DNA of 64,000 nucleotides from assembly GCA_903907985.1 (NCBI GenBank), contig CAIVQG010000051.1, positions 75,271 through 139,270 of the forward strand, read 5' to 3'. The notes under the pieces were generated by a model, which saw only the letters and a list, made by a program, of their open reading frames with translations, was not told the origin of the DNA and searched no databases. Both the position numbers and the translations under genes were made by a program. The DNA comes from an uncultured delta proteobacterium (lineage in GTDB: Bacteria > Desulfobacterota > Syntrophia > Syntrophales > Smithellaceae). Below are positions 1-10,332 of this stretch, one piece after another (the first letter of the stretch is position 1; every line of letters begins with the position of its first letter).

Positions 1-253
1 GGTTACGCGGGCCCAGTTTTTCCATAATGCGGCCACCAAAAAACATGGTAACGGCAAAAAAAGTTAGAAAGACCATAAAAGGCAAATTGGCCTGAAAAGC
101 AGTCACGCCGACAAACGCTGCCTTAACCGGTCCCAGAAAAATGCTGTAAGCATATACAGCCCCCAGACATACACACATAATGAGTCCCAGAACAACGAAC
201 CCCCACCGGCCGCTTTCCGCCGGCATACCAAACACTTTTTCTTCCTTCCCCAT
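1..253 (-). CDS. OFA-type MFS transporter (oxalate/formate antiporter-like), N-terminal part, runs off window
   Basis: Reverse complement reads MGKEEKVFGMPAESGRWGFVVLGLIMCVCLGAVYAYSIFLGPVKAAF...FFGGRIMEKLGPR, typical OFA/MFS TM1-TM2 and GGRxxxKxGPR loop. Confidence 0.75.
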   Translation of the reverse strand, partial: MGKEEKVFGMPAESGRWGFVVLGLIMCVCLGAVYAYSIFLGPVKAAFVGVTAFQANLPFMVFLTFFAVTMFFGGRIMEKLGPRN

Positions 254-374
254 TTAATACCCCCCCCAATTATTAAAATAAAAAGCGTATTAAGCATTAT
301 AAGTTTCTATTTCGAGTGTCAATAAAAAATATAAGTTTTATTCTATTGATTATTTAATTATATCCACATTAGGG

Positions 375-560
375 GAAAAACAGCTCAGTGCGGAGTTTGG
401 CTGGAGCCGGGCGGATATTTCCCTGGCTTATTAAATTTGTCTTTTGGTTTTCGGTCTAACCACTTTTCTCGCCGGGAGAATGAGTGATAAATATGGTCCG
501 CGCATCGTTGTTACAATCGGTGTGATTATTTTCGGCCTTTATGGAATTACTTATTTACCG
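375..560 (+). pseudogene. Remnant of an MFS transporter (TM2-TM3 region)
   Basis: Reads [65 protein letters not shown] with in-frame TAA at 432-434; no start, truncated at the J-protein 3' end. Confidence 0.75.
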
Positions 561-1297
561 GCCGGCATCGGCTGCACCCACTTTTTATTATCTCCATCAT
601 AAAACCACTTATCGGAAAAACCGCGCCGGCAAATAAAGGATGGGTTCTCCGCCCAATGGAGCAGTTCTTTATAGGCATCATGCAGTTTACGAAAACCAAC
701 AGCATGGCCGCCGCTGTCCGGATGATGAACTTTCGCCTGGCTGCGGTAGGCATTTTTAATAATTCTGCGTAAATCGGCAGACCGCAGATCGGCTTTGTCA
801 ATTTGCAGGCATTGAAGTGATTCTGTTTTAACAGTGGGAACCTTAATTACAGATGGCCGGACCGACAGGAGCGATACGTTATGCCTGGTTGCCAGCGCCA
901 GTACCTGCCTTGATGCCAGGTATTTTTTATTTGTTCGTTTTTCTTCTTCCCACCAGGCATTACCCAGCATATTTGTCATCTGGCTGAAGTCATCGGCAGG
1001 CTTCAGGCCTAATGTCCGCGTTTGAGTGTAGCGGAATATTTCTTTATGTCCGCGGGGAAGAACATCCATAATGATTGACGTATCGGAAAAGTAAAATGTC
1101 GCATAACGCGTATTAAGAACCTGCAACAGACCGCTTCTGGTGTTGAGCTTCTGCCGCAGGTTCTGTCGGCAACGAATCGAACAGTATTTGCGGTTCTTCA
1201 TGTTTTCCGCAGTTCCACAGGAGAAGCAGCGATTTTGTTTTTTATTCGCTTTTAATACAATTTCATTAGTAATTGCTGCTTTTCTCATATACGGCAA
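551..1297 (-). CDS. J-domain protein with N-terminal zinc-finger-like Cys cluster
   Basis: C-terminal AYRSQAKVHHPDSGGHAVGFRKLHDAYKELL (HPD motif); N-terminal CFSCGTAENMKNRKYCSIRC. Confidence 0.65.
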   Translation of the reverse strand: MPYMRKAAITNEIVLKANKKQNRCFSCGTAENMKNRKYCSIRCRQNLRQKLNTRSGLLQVLNTRYATFYFSDTSIIMDVLPRGHKEIFRYTQTRTLGLKPADDFSQMTNMLGNAWWEEEKRTNKKYLASRQVLALATRHNVSLLSVRPSVIKVPTVKTESLQCLQIDKADLRSADLRRIIKNAYRSQAKVHHPDSGGHAVGFRKLHDAYKELLHWAENPSFICRRGFSDKWFYDGDNKKWVQPMPAGK

Positions 1298-1326
1298 TTC
1301 ATCTTCCCATTAAATATTCAAACCGG

Positions 1327-1944
1327 CTATTTCTTTGCTGCGGCAAGATAACCACGTGCCAGATTGATATTGACATGAATAACGCCCTTATTCAGATCTT
1401 TCAAGGCGTAACTCTCGGTAACAACGGGCAGATTATCAGCATCAGCCTGGGTTTTAATAACCGATCCGGCGGGTACATAGCGGCCATCGGCTACTTTAAC
1501 ACCCATGAGAACTGATGCCGGTTCTACAACACAATTTGCCCCGACAAACGACCGGAACACGAGTGATTGCATTCCGACAAACGTGTTATCCAGCACAACT
1601 GCCGGTCCGTGAATCTGCACTTGATGCGCCAGAGACACATGGCTGCCGACGTAAACAGCATATTTCTTCCCGTTGACATCCATCAAATTCTTTTCTATCG
1701 GTTTGCCATTCATTTCCGTTTCCAGGGCATGGATCACGACACCGTCCTGCACATTGGAATCATCGCCGATAAAGAGGGGCTGCCCTTCATCACCGCGCAC
1801 CGAAGCACCGGGCGATACCATAATATTTTTCCCCAGAATGACATTGCCGATAACCGCTGCCAGGGGATGAACATAGCAGGTTGGATCGATAGCAGGTTCC
1901 GAAGCCTGAGCGCTAAAATCAGTTACAACATTTTTTTCAATCAT
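1327..1944 (-). CDS. Cam-type gamma-carbonic anhydrase (left-handed beta-helix hexapeptide protein)
   Basis: SVRGDEGQPLFIGDDSNVQDGVVIHALET...YAVYVGSHVSLAHQVQIHGPAVV..NTFVGMQSLVFRSFVGANCVVEP...DGRYVPAGSVIKTQADADNLPVV resembles Methanosarcina Cam. Confidence 0.85.
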   Translation of the reverse strand: MIEKNVVTDFSAQASEPAIDPTCYVHPLAAVIGNVILGKNIMVSPGASVRGDEGQPLFIGDDSNVQDGVVIHALETEMNGKPIEKNLMDVNGKKYAVYVGSHVSLAHQVQIHGPAVVLDNTFVGMQSLVFRSFVGANCVVEPASVLMGVKVADGRYVPAGSVIKTQADADNLPVVTESYALKDLNKGVIHVNINLARGYLAAAKK

Positions 1945-2059
1945 TTTCTTCGCCTCCGTAATTTTATTCTCTTAAAGCCGTTGTTCCGATTGGCTTGTTA
2001 TTTATAATTTACACCTTTTAAGATTTCTCCCTCAGGTCGAAATGGGACAGTGACAAATA

Positions 2060-2680
2060 TTAGCTGTTTGACTTTATTATTTCGCGCCTGATTAATTCCT
2101 GCCAGACCTCTTCCACTTTTTTCTCTGTCTCGGCAATTGATGCCTGATTATCGATGACAATATCGGCCAGGATTATTTTGTCGTCAATAAGCATCTGGCA
2201 GACCAGCCGCAGTCTTGCCTCTTCACTGCTGATGCCGTTACGTGTTATAAGCCGGTTAATCTGTTCTTGAGCCGGGATCATCACCAGAATCGTTAAATCA
2301 AATAAATACTGCATCTGCCCTTCAAACAATAGAGGAACATCAGACAAGGCAATCGCGTGCGGATCGCTTGCTTTTATCTTTTCCAGACGGGCCTGCCACT
2401 CTTCATAGACGCGCGGATGAACAGTGTTATTGAGCACTTTGAGCGATTCTGGATGGTTAAATACAATGGCCGCCATTTTAATGCGGTTAATTTTTTTGTC
2501 CTGATCCAGAATATCAGAGCCGAAATAGTCGACAATTTCCTGCCAGGCTGGTTTTCCCGGCTCCTGAACTTGGTGGGCGATTACATCGAAGTCAATCAGA
2601 TGAGCCCCCCGCAGCACAAACATCTGGGCTACTGTCGATTTCCCACAGGCGATGCCGCCCGTCAATCCCACATTTAACAT
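2060..2680 (-). CDS. coaE: Dephospho-CoA kinase
   Basis: [22 protein letters not shown]-loop, [24 protein letters not shown]. Confidence 0.93.
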   Translation of the reverse strand: MLNVGLTGGIACGKSTVAQMFVLRGAHLIDFDVIAHQVQEPGKPAWQEIVDYFGSDILDQDKKINRIKMAAIVFNHPESLKVLNNTVHPRVYEEWQARLEKIKASDPHAIALSDVPLLFEGQMQYLFDLTILVMIPAQEQINRLITRNGISSEEARLRLVCQMLIDDKIILADIVIDNQASIAETEKKVEEVWQELIRREIIKSNS

Positions 2681-3456
2681 GACTTTTTATTCAAATTATA
2701 GATGATCCGTAAACCATCCAGGGTCAGCATATCCTCGATCTTATCAATGCTTCTTGTCTCCGGGGCGACAATCTTGGCTAATCCTCCGGTAGCTATCACC
2801 ATTGGATTGGCTTTTACTTCCGCTTTCATCCGTTCGACAATTCCATCTACCAACCCTGCATAACCAAACATGATGCCCGCCTGTATTGCGCTGACAGTAT
2901 CCTTGGTAATAACTGTTTTCGGTGTGCTGAATTCGACGCGCGGCAATTTTGATGCTCGTTTAAAAAGAGCCTCACTGGAAATTACAATTCCCGGGGCAAT
3001 GCAACCACCCATATATTCGCCTTTGGGAGATATGTAATCAAAGGTTGTTGCCGTTCCAAAGTCAACAATGATCGCATCCCGTTTATATTTATCATAGGCG
3101 GCGACCGCATTGACAATTCTATCGGCGCCGACTTCCTTGGGATTATCATAATAAATCGGCATCCCCGTTTTGATCCCCGGCCCCACAATCATCGGCTTGA
3201 GATTGAAATACTTTACACATAGAGGTTCCAGAATATTGAGCATCGGCGGCACAACACAGGATATTATAATTGCCGAGACCGCTTTTATCTCAGCAATTTT
3301 CATGCGGCTGGTTTGATACAAGTTATAAATGAGCACACCATATTCATCAATGGTATGGTCAATCTCTGTACGAATCCGCCAGTCATGCACCAGCTTATCT
3401 TCATCATACAAGCCCAAAACCGTATTGGTATTGCCGACATCTATTACTAACAGCAT
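2674..3456 (-). CDS. coaX: Type III pantothenate kinase
   Basis: [60 protein letters not shown]. Confidence 0.94.
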   Translation of the reverse strand: MLLVIDVGNTNTVLGLYDEDKLVHDWRIRTEIDHTIDEYGVLIYNLYQTSRMKIAEIKAVSAIIISCVVPPMLNILEPLCVKYFNLKPMIVGPGIKTGMPIYYDNPKEVGADRIVNAVAAYDKYKRDAIIVDFGTATTFDYISPKGEYMGGCIAPGIVISSEALFKRASKLPRVEFSTPKTVITKDTVSAIQAGIMFGYAGLVDGIVERMKAEVKANPMVIATGGLAKIVAPETRSIDKIEDMLTLDGLRIIYNLNKKSC

Positions 3457-3461
3457 ATTTA

Positions 3462-4283
3462 TTACCCCTTTTTCAATATTGTGGCGTCTCCGGCGTTTAT
3501 TACCATTTTTTCACCCTGGACAGTACATATAATCAACGATCCTGTGTCATCGATACCTATAGCCTTGCCTGTTACCGTTTCATTAAAATGGATTACCTGA
3601 ACATTCTGTCCGATCATCGGCGCCAGATTAAGCCACTTTTCTTTAATGGCAGCAAAGCCATTTTGCAACAGTTTTTTATACCATTTGGCGAAATTTTCAT
3701 ACAGTCTGATGATCAGATCCTGGCGGGAAATTTCCTGCCCTGCTTCTGAACTTAAAGACGTAGCAATTTCGCGTATTTCCACCGGGAATTGATTTTCCCG
3801 AATGTTCACATTGATACCTATGCCCACCACCACAAAATCAACGTCTTCCTCCGCAGTTTTCATTTGCGCCAGAATGCCACAGATTTTTTTACCATTTAGC
3901 AAAACATCGTTGGGCCACTTGAGTTCAATCTTACCCGGGCAGTATTGCTCCAGAAGCTCGGCCACGGCCACACCGGCAACAAGCGATATTTGCGGCGCTG
4001 CCGCCGGTGGGAGATGAGGCCGCAAGATAAACGAGGTATATATATTGGAACCGGCAGGTGAATGCCATATCCTCTGCATACGGCCTCTGCCTTTGGTCTG
4101 GCTGTCGGCAAGAACAACCGTGCCTTCCGGCGCGCCTTCAACACCCAGACGGAATGCCTCATCATTAGTCGAACCAATTTCCGGGAAATAATAAATCTTA
4201 TGGCCGATTAATCTTCCGGCCAGATTCTTTTCCAGGAGAATTTCATCAAAACCCGGAAGTCTTTCATTACAAACTGTTGCCAT
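3462..4283 (-). CDS. birA: Biotin--[acetyl-CoA-carboxylase] ligase
   Basis: [56 protein letters not shown]. Confidence 0.92.
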   Translation of the reverse strand: MATVCNERLPGFDEILLEKNLAGRLIGHKIYYFPEIGSTNDEAFRLGVEGAPEGTVVLADSQTKGRGRMQRIWHSPAGSNIYTSFILRPHLPPAAAPQISLVAGVAVAELLEQYCPGKIELKWPNDVLLNGKKICGILAQMKTAEEDVDFVVVGIGINVNIRENQFPVEIREIATSLSSEAGQEISRQDLIIRLYENFAKWYKKLLQNGFAAIKEKWLNLAPMIGQNVQVIHFNETVTGKAIGIDDTGSLIICTVQGEKMVINAGDATILKKG

Positions 4284-4559
4284 CTTTTTTATACCAATTT
4301 GCCTTCAGCGAACCACAATTTACAGGGAACAAAGTGCACTGCAAACTGTAAATCTAACTATCCCGATATCAAAGCATGTCGGGGAGGTCTTTATTAACAC
4401 AAAACACAACCTGGTGAAAGTTCAATTGTGTTGATTTTATGATGCAATATTCTCTTTTCATTTTTCATGAAAAAAAGTAGGATTGCAAGAATTCTGGCAA
4501 ATACCAACCAGGCATATTAAATATCATATGAACATTACAGGTAAAGGAGATAATATCTA

Positions 4560-5150
4560 TTGCGATTAAAAGCATATCTGCTTATTTTCGACGGTCTTGC
4601 GGATTGGGAACCTGCGCTTGCATTGTGCGAGATTAATAAATCAGGGAAATTTGATGTAGTAACCGTCGGTTTTTTTAACAGACCGGTCAAAACAATGGGT
4701 GGCTGCAATGTCAGCCCTGATGTCACGCTTGATAATATCAATTTCAACGAAGCTGCTATTTTCATCATGCCCGGTGGTGATATTTGGGAACAAGGATCGC
4801 ATGAAAAGTTGATCAACATCCTCCACGAACTCCATGCAAAAAATACCATCATTGCTGCAATCTGTGGAGCAACATTAGAGATTGCAAGAGCAGGACTGAT
4901 GCATGGTCTTCGTCACACAAGCAATTCCAAGGGCTATTTAAAGGCTATGATACCCGATTATAGAGATGATGATTTTTATGTAAACAAATTGGCAATCACT
5001 GACAAGAATCTCATAACTGCCAGCGGACTAGGTAGTGTTGAATTCGCGTGTGAAATTGTCAGGCTATTAAATATCTATACCAGCGAACAAACTCAAGAGT
5101 TGTATGAAATGTTCAAGCATGGTGTGATACCGGCTCGTTATGTAATATAA
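4560..5150 (+). CDS. DJ-1/PfpI family protein
   Basis: TTG start after AAAGGAGATAAT; MPGGDIWEQGSHEKLINILHELHAKNTIIAAICGATLEIARAGL nucleophile-elbow Cys. Confidence 0.85.
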   Translation: MRLKAYLLIFDGLADWEPALALCEINKSGKFDVVTVGFFNRPVKTMGGCNVSPDVTLDNINFNEAAIFIMPGGDIWEQGSHEKLINILHELHAKNTIIAAICGATLEIARAGLMHGLRHTSNSKGYLKAMIPDYRDDDFYVNKLAITDKNLITASGLGSVEFACEIVRLLNIYTSEQTQELYEMFKHGVIPARYVI

Positions 5151-5226
5151 AGACCGCATTCAGACTGATGCCCGACTTTAGATAAACTTAGTCCACCGGT
5201 AAACCAATAAAAAGGAGGAACAAGCT

Positions 5227-5793
5227 ATGGATAAAATTAAAATTGCTAGCGGGGCGGCTTTTTTATACCCGATGCCGATGGTATTGGTGGGCTCTGTTTT
5301 CGAGGGCAAAGCAAATTTCATGGCCGTCGGCTGGGTTTCCCGGGTGAATTACACCCCCCCTCTCTTGGCGATAGCAATAGGTCCGCACCATACAAATAGA
5401 GGAATTGACGAAAACAGAGAATTCAGCATTAATATTCCGGATGTCTCCCTCCTCGAGAAAACTGATTATTGCGGCCTTGTTTCCGGCAGCAAAACCGATA
5501 AATCCGAAATTTTTAATGTTTTTTACGGGAAATCAGACAAAGCACCATTGATTAAAGAATGTCCGGTTTGTATGTCCTGTTCCGTATATGATGTAGTCCA
5601 ATTGCCGGTTAATAAGCTTTACATCGGCGAGCCGAAAGAAGTTTTTACAGAAGAAAAATATATGACCGATCAGAAGTTGGATATAAAAAAAATAAATCCC
5701 TTTACCTTATCCATGCCGGACAATCACTATTGGTCTGTCGGCGAAAATCTCGGAAAGGCATGGGATATAGGCAAAAACTTGAAGAAGAATTAA
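5227..5793 (+). CDS. Flavin reductase-like protein
   Basis: PMPMVLVGSVFEGKANFMAVGWVSRVNYTPPLLAIAIGPHHTNRGIDENREFSINIP. Confidence 0.85.
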   Translation: MDKIKIASGAAFLYPMPMVLVGSVFEGKANFMAVGWVSRVNYTPPLLAIAIGPHHTNRGIDENREFSINIPDVSLLEKTDYCGLVSGSKTDKSEIFNVFYGKSDKAPLIKECPVCMSCSVYDVVQLPVNKLYIGEPKEVFTEEKYMTDQKLDIKKINPFTLSMPDNHYWSVGENLGKAWDIGKNLKKN

Positions 5794-5817
5794 TTCCAAT
5801 TAAAAGGAATACATTAA

Positions 5818-6606
5818 ATGATTATTGATGGACATCAACATGTTTTGCATGATCCGGAAACACAACTGTCGCTGGCGGCAGAAGCAGAGCTGGACAAAGT
5901 GGTATTATTCCCCACGATTGTCCATCCGGAACGTGCAAAAACACGAGAAGAATTTATTAATGAGATGGGCACTCTGAATAAAATTCTTTCAGGTCAAATT
6001 AACCCTGTAGAAGCTCGAATAAAGTCCATTACCGAATTAGTTGAACGAATCCAGATGAACCCCAAGATTTATCTTGGTTTTGGGTCGTGTCCTTACGGAT
6101 TGAATATTGAACAGACCGGAGAATGGATTGAACAAAGGATCATTAAAAACAATTTACAGGGAATTGGAGAAATTGTTCTGGGTTCAGGACATGTTTCGGC
6201 AATTGAAAATATTTTTCTGTATCTCCACGAACAGCAACATCTGCTTCCCCTCTGGATTCATACTTTCAATCCACTCGGCATCGCCGATATTCAACAGATT
6301 ATTGATTTAGCAATAAAATATTCTCGCGTTAATGTCATTCTTGGGCATAGCGGTGGAAGTCATTGGATGGAAACCCTGGAAATGGTGAAATCGGAACAAA
6401 ATATCTATATGGACATATCAGCATCTTTTTCGGTATTGCCCATACAATTTATTTCCGCAGCAATTCCCGAGCGGTGTGTGTTTAGCTCCGATACACCGTA
6501 TGGCAATCCATATTTAGGACGCCAACAAATAGAATATATTATCAAGGATGTTCACATTAGAAATAATGTTTTAGGACTGAATACGGCAAGATTACTCAAC
6601 ATATAG
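5818..6606 (+). CDS. Amidohydrolase-2 family metal-dependent hydrolase
   Basis: MIIDGHQHVLHDPE, LWIHTFNP, VILGHSGGSHWMETLEMV, FSSDTPYGNP. Confidence 0.8.
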   Translation: MIIDGHQHVLHDPETQLSLAAEAELDKVVLFPTIVHPERAKTREEFINEMGTLNKILSGQINPVEARIKSITELVERIQMNPKIYLGFGSCPYGLNIEQTGEWIEQRIIKNNLQGIGEIVLGSGHVSAIENIFLYLHEQQHLLPLWIHTFNPLGIADIQQIIDLAIKYSRVNVILGHSGGSHWMETLEMVKSEQNIYMDISASFSVLPIQFISAAIPERCVFSSDTPYGNPYLGRQQIEYIIKDVHIRNNVLGLNTARLLNI

Positions 6607-6667
6607 AGAACCAGCTGTTTGTCAACTCAGCGTAGTGCTCGACATTGCCATCAGGAAGAAGAAAAAT

Positions 6668-8128
6668 ATGAAAATTAGATTGTCTGTATTTATAGTTGCA
6701 ATATTAATAACGACAGGATGTTCGCATATCGGGTTAAAGTCTGGTCCTGATCAGAGCAATACCGGCAAAACCGAATCCCTTTACAACAAATTCATCGAAG
6801 GAAACTCGCCTAACATTGCGCAACTCAATCTTTTCTTTTCCCAAATGCCCAAAGGCGGAGACATCCACCATCACTATTCGGGCAGTATTTATGCGGAAAA
6901 TTATCTGGACTGGGTTGAGGCTGCCGATTGCCGGATTGATAAGAATACACTTAAAATTGTTAAAGCTGCTGATGTAAAGGACAGCACTTGTTGTCTTTCG
7001 GTAAAGCAATTACGTTCTGATCTGGAACTATACAGCAAACTATTAACCATCTGGTCCGATAAAGACTACAGAAACCACTACCATCAACAATTGCCGCCGG
7101 ACTTAAACTTTTTTAGCACCTTCAGTTATTTCGGGCCGATTTCGAAAAACCATAAAGAAGGATTAATGATTTTGAAAGATCAGGCCATCGGAGAAAATGT
7201 CAGCTATATTGAGACAATGATCAGTTCGGTTGGTTACTCTTATCAGGACAACTCCTTTGATGAAAATGCTAAAAAAGCAACCAGCCCGGAAGCTGTTGTA
7301 CGGCTGTTGGATGAACTGACATTAAAGATAAAAGCAGATGATAAATTTCTAAAAAAAATTAATGACTTCATCGGGGAAATAGAAAGCGCCCACAGGGGAA
7401 TAGATGATGACCGGTTTATGATGCGCTATCAGGTATATGCCTCTCGAAACGCTACTCCCAGCGCCGTTTTTTCATCACTCTATGCGGCATTTCTGGCTGA
7501 TGATAAATTCAACCTGCTGGTAGGAGTTAATTTAGTCGGCCCGGAAAACGGCCTGGTGGCGCTGGCCGATTATAATTTGCATATGCAGATGATCTCTTAT
7601 CTGCGGGATAAATTCCCGAACGTCAATGTCGCCTTACATGCCGGTGAGCTCACGCTGGGCATGGTTCCCCCGAAAGACCTGAAGTTTCATATTTCACAGG
7701 CAATACATATTGCCCGCGTTCAGCGGATCGGCCATGGCGTAGATTTGCCTTATGAAGAAGGAGCCCTCGAGCTTTTGCAGAAGATCAAAGAAAAATCGGT
7801 AGTCGAGATTAACCTGACCAGTAATGAATTCATACTGGGAGTTAAGGACAACGAGCATCCATATCTGATATATTCCGCCTATGATATCCCTCTGGTCATT
7901 AGTACCGATGATTCCGGTGTTTCCAGGAATAATTTAAGCGGTGAATACGTCCTGTTGGCAAAAAGATATAAGCCCGGCTATAAAACGGTGAAGAAATATG
8001 TATTCAATAGCATTAAGCACTCTTTTCTTTCCCAAAACGAAAAAGTCTTATTAACTAATTCTCTTGATGCCCGTTTTGCTAAATTTGAAGCCGAGATGGC
8101 CCGATACTATGATCTCTTACAGGAATAA
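6668..8128 (+). CDS. Adenosine deaminase-like lipoprotein (ADGF/CECR1-type)
   Basis: MKIRLSVFIVAILITTGCSHIG lipobox; MPKGGDIHHHYSGSIYAENYL, NVALHAGELTLG, RIGHGVDL, VVEINLTSNEFI, PLVISTDDSGVSR. Confidence 0.85.
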   Translation: MKIRLSVFIVAILITTGCSHIGLKSGPDQSNTGKTESLYNKFIEGNSPNIAQLNLFFSQMPKGGDIHHHYSGSIYAENYLDWVEAADCRIDKNTLKIVKAADVKDSTCCLSVKQLRSDLELYSKLLTIWSDKDYRNHYHQQLPPDLNFFSTFSYFGPISKNHKEGLMILKDQAIGENVSYIETMISSVGYSYQDNSFDENAKKATSPEAVVRLLDELTLKIKADDKFLKKINDFIGEIESAHRGIDDDRFMMRYQVYASRNATPSAVFSSLYAAFLADDKFNLLVGVNLVGPENGLVALADYNLHMQMISYLRDKFPNVNVALHAGELTLGMVPPKDLKFHISQAIHIARVQRIGHGVDLPYEEGALELLQKIKEKSVVEINLTSNEFILGVKDNEHPYLIYSAYDIPLVISTDDSGVSRNNLSGEYVLLAKRYKPGYKTVKKYVFNSIKHSFLSQNEKVLLTNSLDARFAKFEAEMARYYDLLQE

Positions 8129-8177
8129 ACAGGCAGGCAATTTGTTCGAGGTGAACGGCCGAAAAGTACGGCTATCA

Positions 8178-8251
8178 TGGCTGAGGGGCGAGGAATCGAA
8201 CCTCAATTTACAGGGCCAGAACCTGCCGTCCTACCGTTAGACGACCCCTCA
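8178..8251 (-). tRNA. tRNA-Gln(CTG), CCA encoded
   Basis: Reverse complement TGAGGGGTCGTCTAACGGTAGGACGGCAGGTTCTGGCCCTGTAAATTGAGGTTCGATTCCTCGCCCCTCAGCCA: 7-bp acceptor stem TGAGGGG/CCCCTCA, TTCGATTC arm, anticodon loop TTCTGGC. Confidence 0.92.
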
Positions 8252-8327
8252 GTGCAAAAATTATAAACATGGTAAAGCCATTACCCACGTTATGAAGATT
8301 ACATTCCATTGCGATCAGGATTACTTA

Positions 8328-8729
8328 CTAAGTAACTCTGGTGTCATCCTTTGATTTAGCCTTCTTTGTATCGATGTCGTCAGGATATGACATAGCTTCC
8401 GCACCGCGTTCGCGCGTCCGGACGCGGATCACATCTTCCACAGGAGTAACAAAGATAATCCCGTCGCCGGGTTCACCGGTATAAGCTGACTTGAGGATAG
8501 CTTCAATCGCAGTATCAAGATTGCGCTTGTTCAGAACAATGTTAATCTGAATCTTAGGCAACATATTAACCTGATAAGTGCCCGCCCGGCCGACCAATTG
8601 AATTCCTCCCTGACGTCCATGGCCCCGTACCTCGAACATATTTAGACCGACTATTCCGATTTCGGCAAGGGCGTCTCTGACGTCATTGACTTTGTCTTCA
8701 CGAATTATGGCCTCTATTTTTTTCAGCAT
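8328..8729 (-). CDS. glnB: P-II family nitrogen regulatory protein
   Basis: MLKKIEAIIREDKVNDVRDALAEIGIVGLNMFEVRGHGRQGG...YQVNMLPKIQINIVL...TGEPGDGIIFVTPVEDVIRVRTRERG; next to amt. Confidence 0.92.
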   Translation of the reverse strand: MLKKIEAIIREDKVNDVRDALAEIGIVGLNMFEVRGHGRQGGIQLVGRAGTYQVNMLPKIQINIVLNKRNLDTAIEAILKSAYTGEPGDGIIFVTPVEDVIRVRTRERGAEAMSYPDDIDTKKAKSKDDTRVT

Positions 8730-8787
8730 GTAACATCTCCTTAATGATACAAGTTGTTATGGAACATGTTTCTCTTAACTTAGTCTA

Positions 8788-10020
8788 CTAATAGCTTCTT
8801 TCACCATGGGAGCTGATATCCAGGCCGACTTCCTCTTCCATAGGTGTAACCCGCAGTCCGATACTGGCATTTAACAGCCTGGCCAAGATGTAAGTCACTA
8901 CGAAAGAGAAGACAATCGTGACGATAACAGCCAGAATTTGAATGCCGATCTGACCGGGATTGCCGAAAAACAGGCCGTTAGCCCCATCTGCGTTGACGGA
9001 CACTGTTGCAAAAAGGCCGGCGGCTATCATGCCCCATACACTGGACATGCCGTGACAGGCCCATACATCCAGTGACTCGTCCAGTTTACGCCTCTCTCGA
9101 AAACGCATGGTATAGTAGGAAAGCGGTGCCGCGACGGCTCCCACAACCATGGCTGCCAGTGGGGTAATGTATCCCGATGCCGGGGTTACTGCTGCCAGAC
9201 CGACAACCATACCTGTGGCAATTCCCAGTGTACTGGGCCGGCCATCCAGCCAGGTCAGCATCATCCAGACCAAACCGGCCGTTGCAGCGGAAGTATTAGT
9301 TGTCAGGAGAGCATTAACCGCGACACCATTTGCAGCCAGAGCGCTGCCGGCGTTAAATCCGAACCAACCAACCCACAACAAACCTGCTCCCAGGACAGTG
9401 AGCGGAATGTTGTTCGGCTCTATAGGCGAATTACCGTAGCCCTTCCGCGGCCCGATAACCAATGCAAACGCAAGAGCCGAAAAACCGGCTGCAATATGCA
9501 CAACCGTCCCACCGGCGAAGTCAAGGACACCCATGGTTTTCAGCCAACCGCCTTGCCCCCAAACCCAGTGGCAGAGCGGATCATAGACCAGAGTAGCCCA
9601 GAGCAGGCTGAAGAGCAGAAAACCTTTGAATTTAACCCGCTCTACAAAGGCACCCGTTATCAGAGCCGGTGTGATAACAGCAAACATCATCTGAAAAGCG
9701 GCAAATAGTGTATGGGGAATGGTTTTGCTATAATCGGCATTTGGTGCGGCCCCTACCCCCTGAAATCCGAGAAAATTCAGACCTCCGATAAGACCGCCAA
9801 TATCTGAACCAAAGGCAAGAGAATAACCGTAGAGAATCCACTGTACTCCAATCAATGCCATGAAGATATAACTCAGGGTTAAAGTGGAAAGGACGTTTTT
9901 CCTGCGCACCATGCCACCATAAAAAAGTGCCAGTGCCGGCGTCATCAGTAAAACCAGAGAACAACACACCAAAATCCAGGCTGTGTCACCTGCGCTGATT
10001 TGAATACCCATTATTTGCAA
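8788..10020 (-). CDS. amt: Ammonium transporter
   Basis: DTAWILVCCSLVLLMTPALALFYGGMVRRKNVLSTL, DFAGGTVVHIAAGFSALAFALVIGPRKG, WVGWFGFNAGSALAANG. Confidence 0.96.
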   Translation of the reverse strand: MQIMGIQISAGDTAWILVCCSLVLLMTPALALFYGGMVRRKNVLSTLTLSYIFMALIGVQWILYGYSLAFGSDIGGLIGGLNFLGFQGVGAAPNADYSKTIPHTLFAAFQMMFAVITPALITGAFVERVKFKGFLLFSLLWATLVYDPLCHWVWGQGGWLKTMGVLDFAGGTVVHIAAGFSALAFALVIGPRKGYGNSPIEPNNIPLTVLGAGLLWVGWFGFNAGSALAANGVAVNALLTTNTSAATAGLVWMMLTWLDGRPSTLGIATGMVVGLAAVTPASGYITPLAAMVVGAVAAPLSYYTMRFRERRKLDESLDVWACHGMSSVWGMIAAGLFATVSVNADGANGLFFGNPGQIGIQILAVIVTIVFSFVVTYILARLLNASIGLRVTPMEEEVGLDISSHGERSY

Positions 10021-10049
10021 TCCTCCTGAAGAGTAATTGCAACTGTATG

Positions 10050-10065
10050 AGCAATAAGCTTGCCA
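10050..10065 (-). promoter_or_regulatory. Sigma54 (-24/-12) promoter of amt-glnB
   Basis: Reverse complement TGGCAAG-CTTA-TTGCT matches TGGCACG-N4-TTGCW, ~30 nt upstream of the amt ATG. Confidence 0.82.
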
Positions 10066-10332
10066 CCATTAAATTTCTTTTACAAACAAGATGTTATGAA
10101 GAGATGGTTTCTGCCGGATGGTACAATTTTGCGCAGTTAATAAAGACTTAAGACATAATTGTTTGTTTATGACCGAAGACTCACTTCCCCATCATGCATC
10201 CAGGAAGAGACCCTTTCCAATATACCACCATCTGTATAATAAAAGTATTCATTACAGAGAACTGCTCGGTGGGTTTGGATAAAATTGAAAATATTTGGCT
10301 GAAATTGAAACCGATAACCAAGGCAGCTCTTA

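Noticed and set aside
10117-10134. Plus-strand TGGTACAATTTTGCG as a sigma54 promoter
   Set aside because: GG-GC spacing is one base short and no gene follows on that strand
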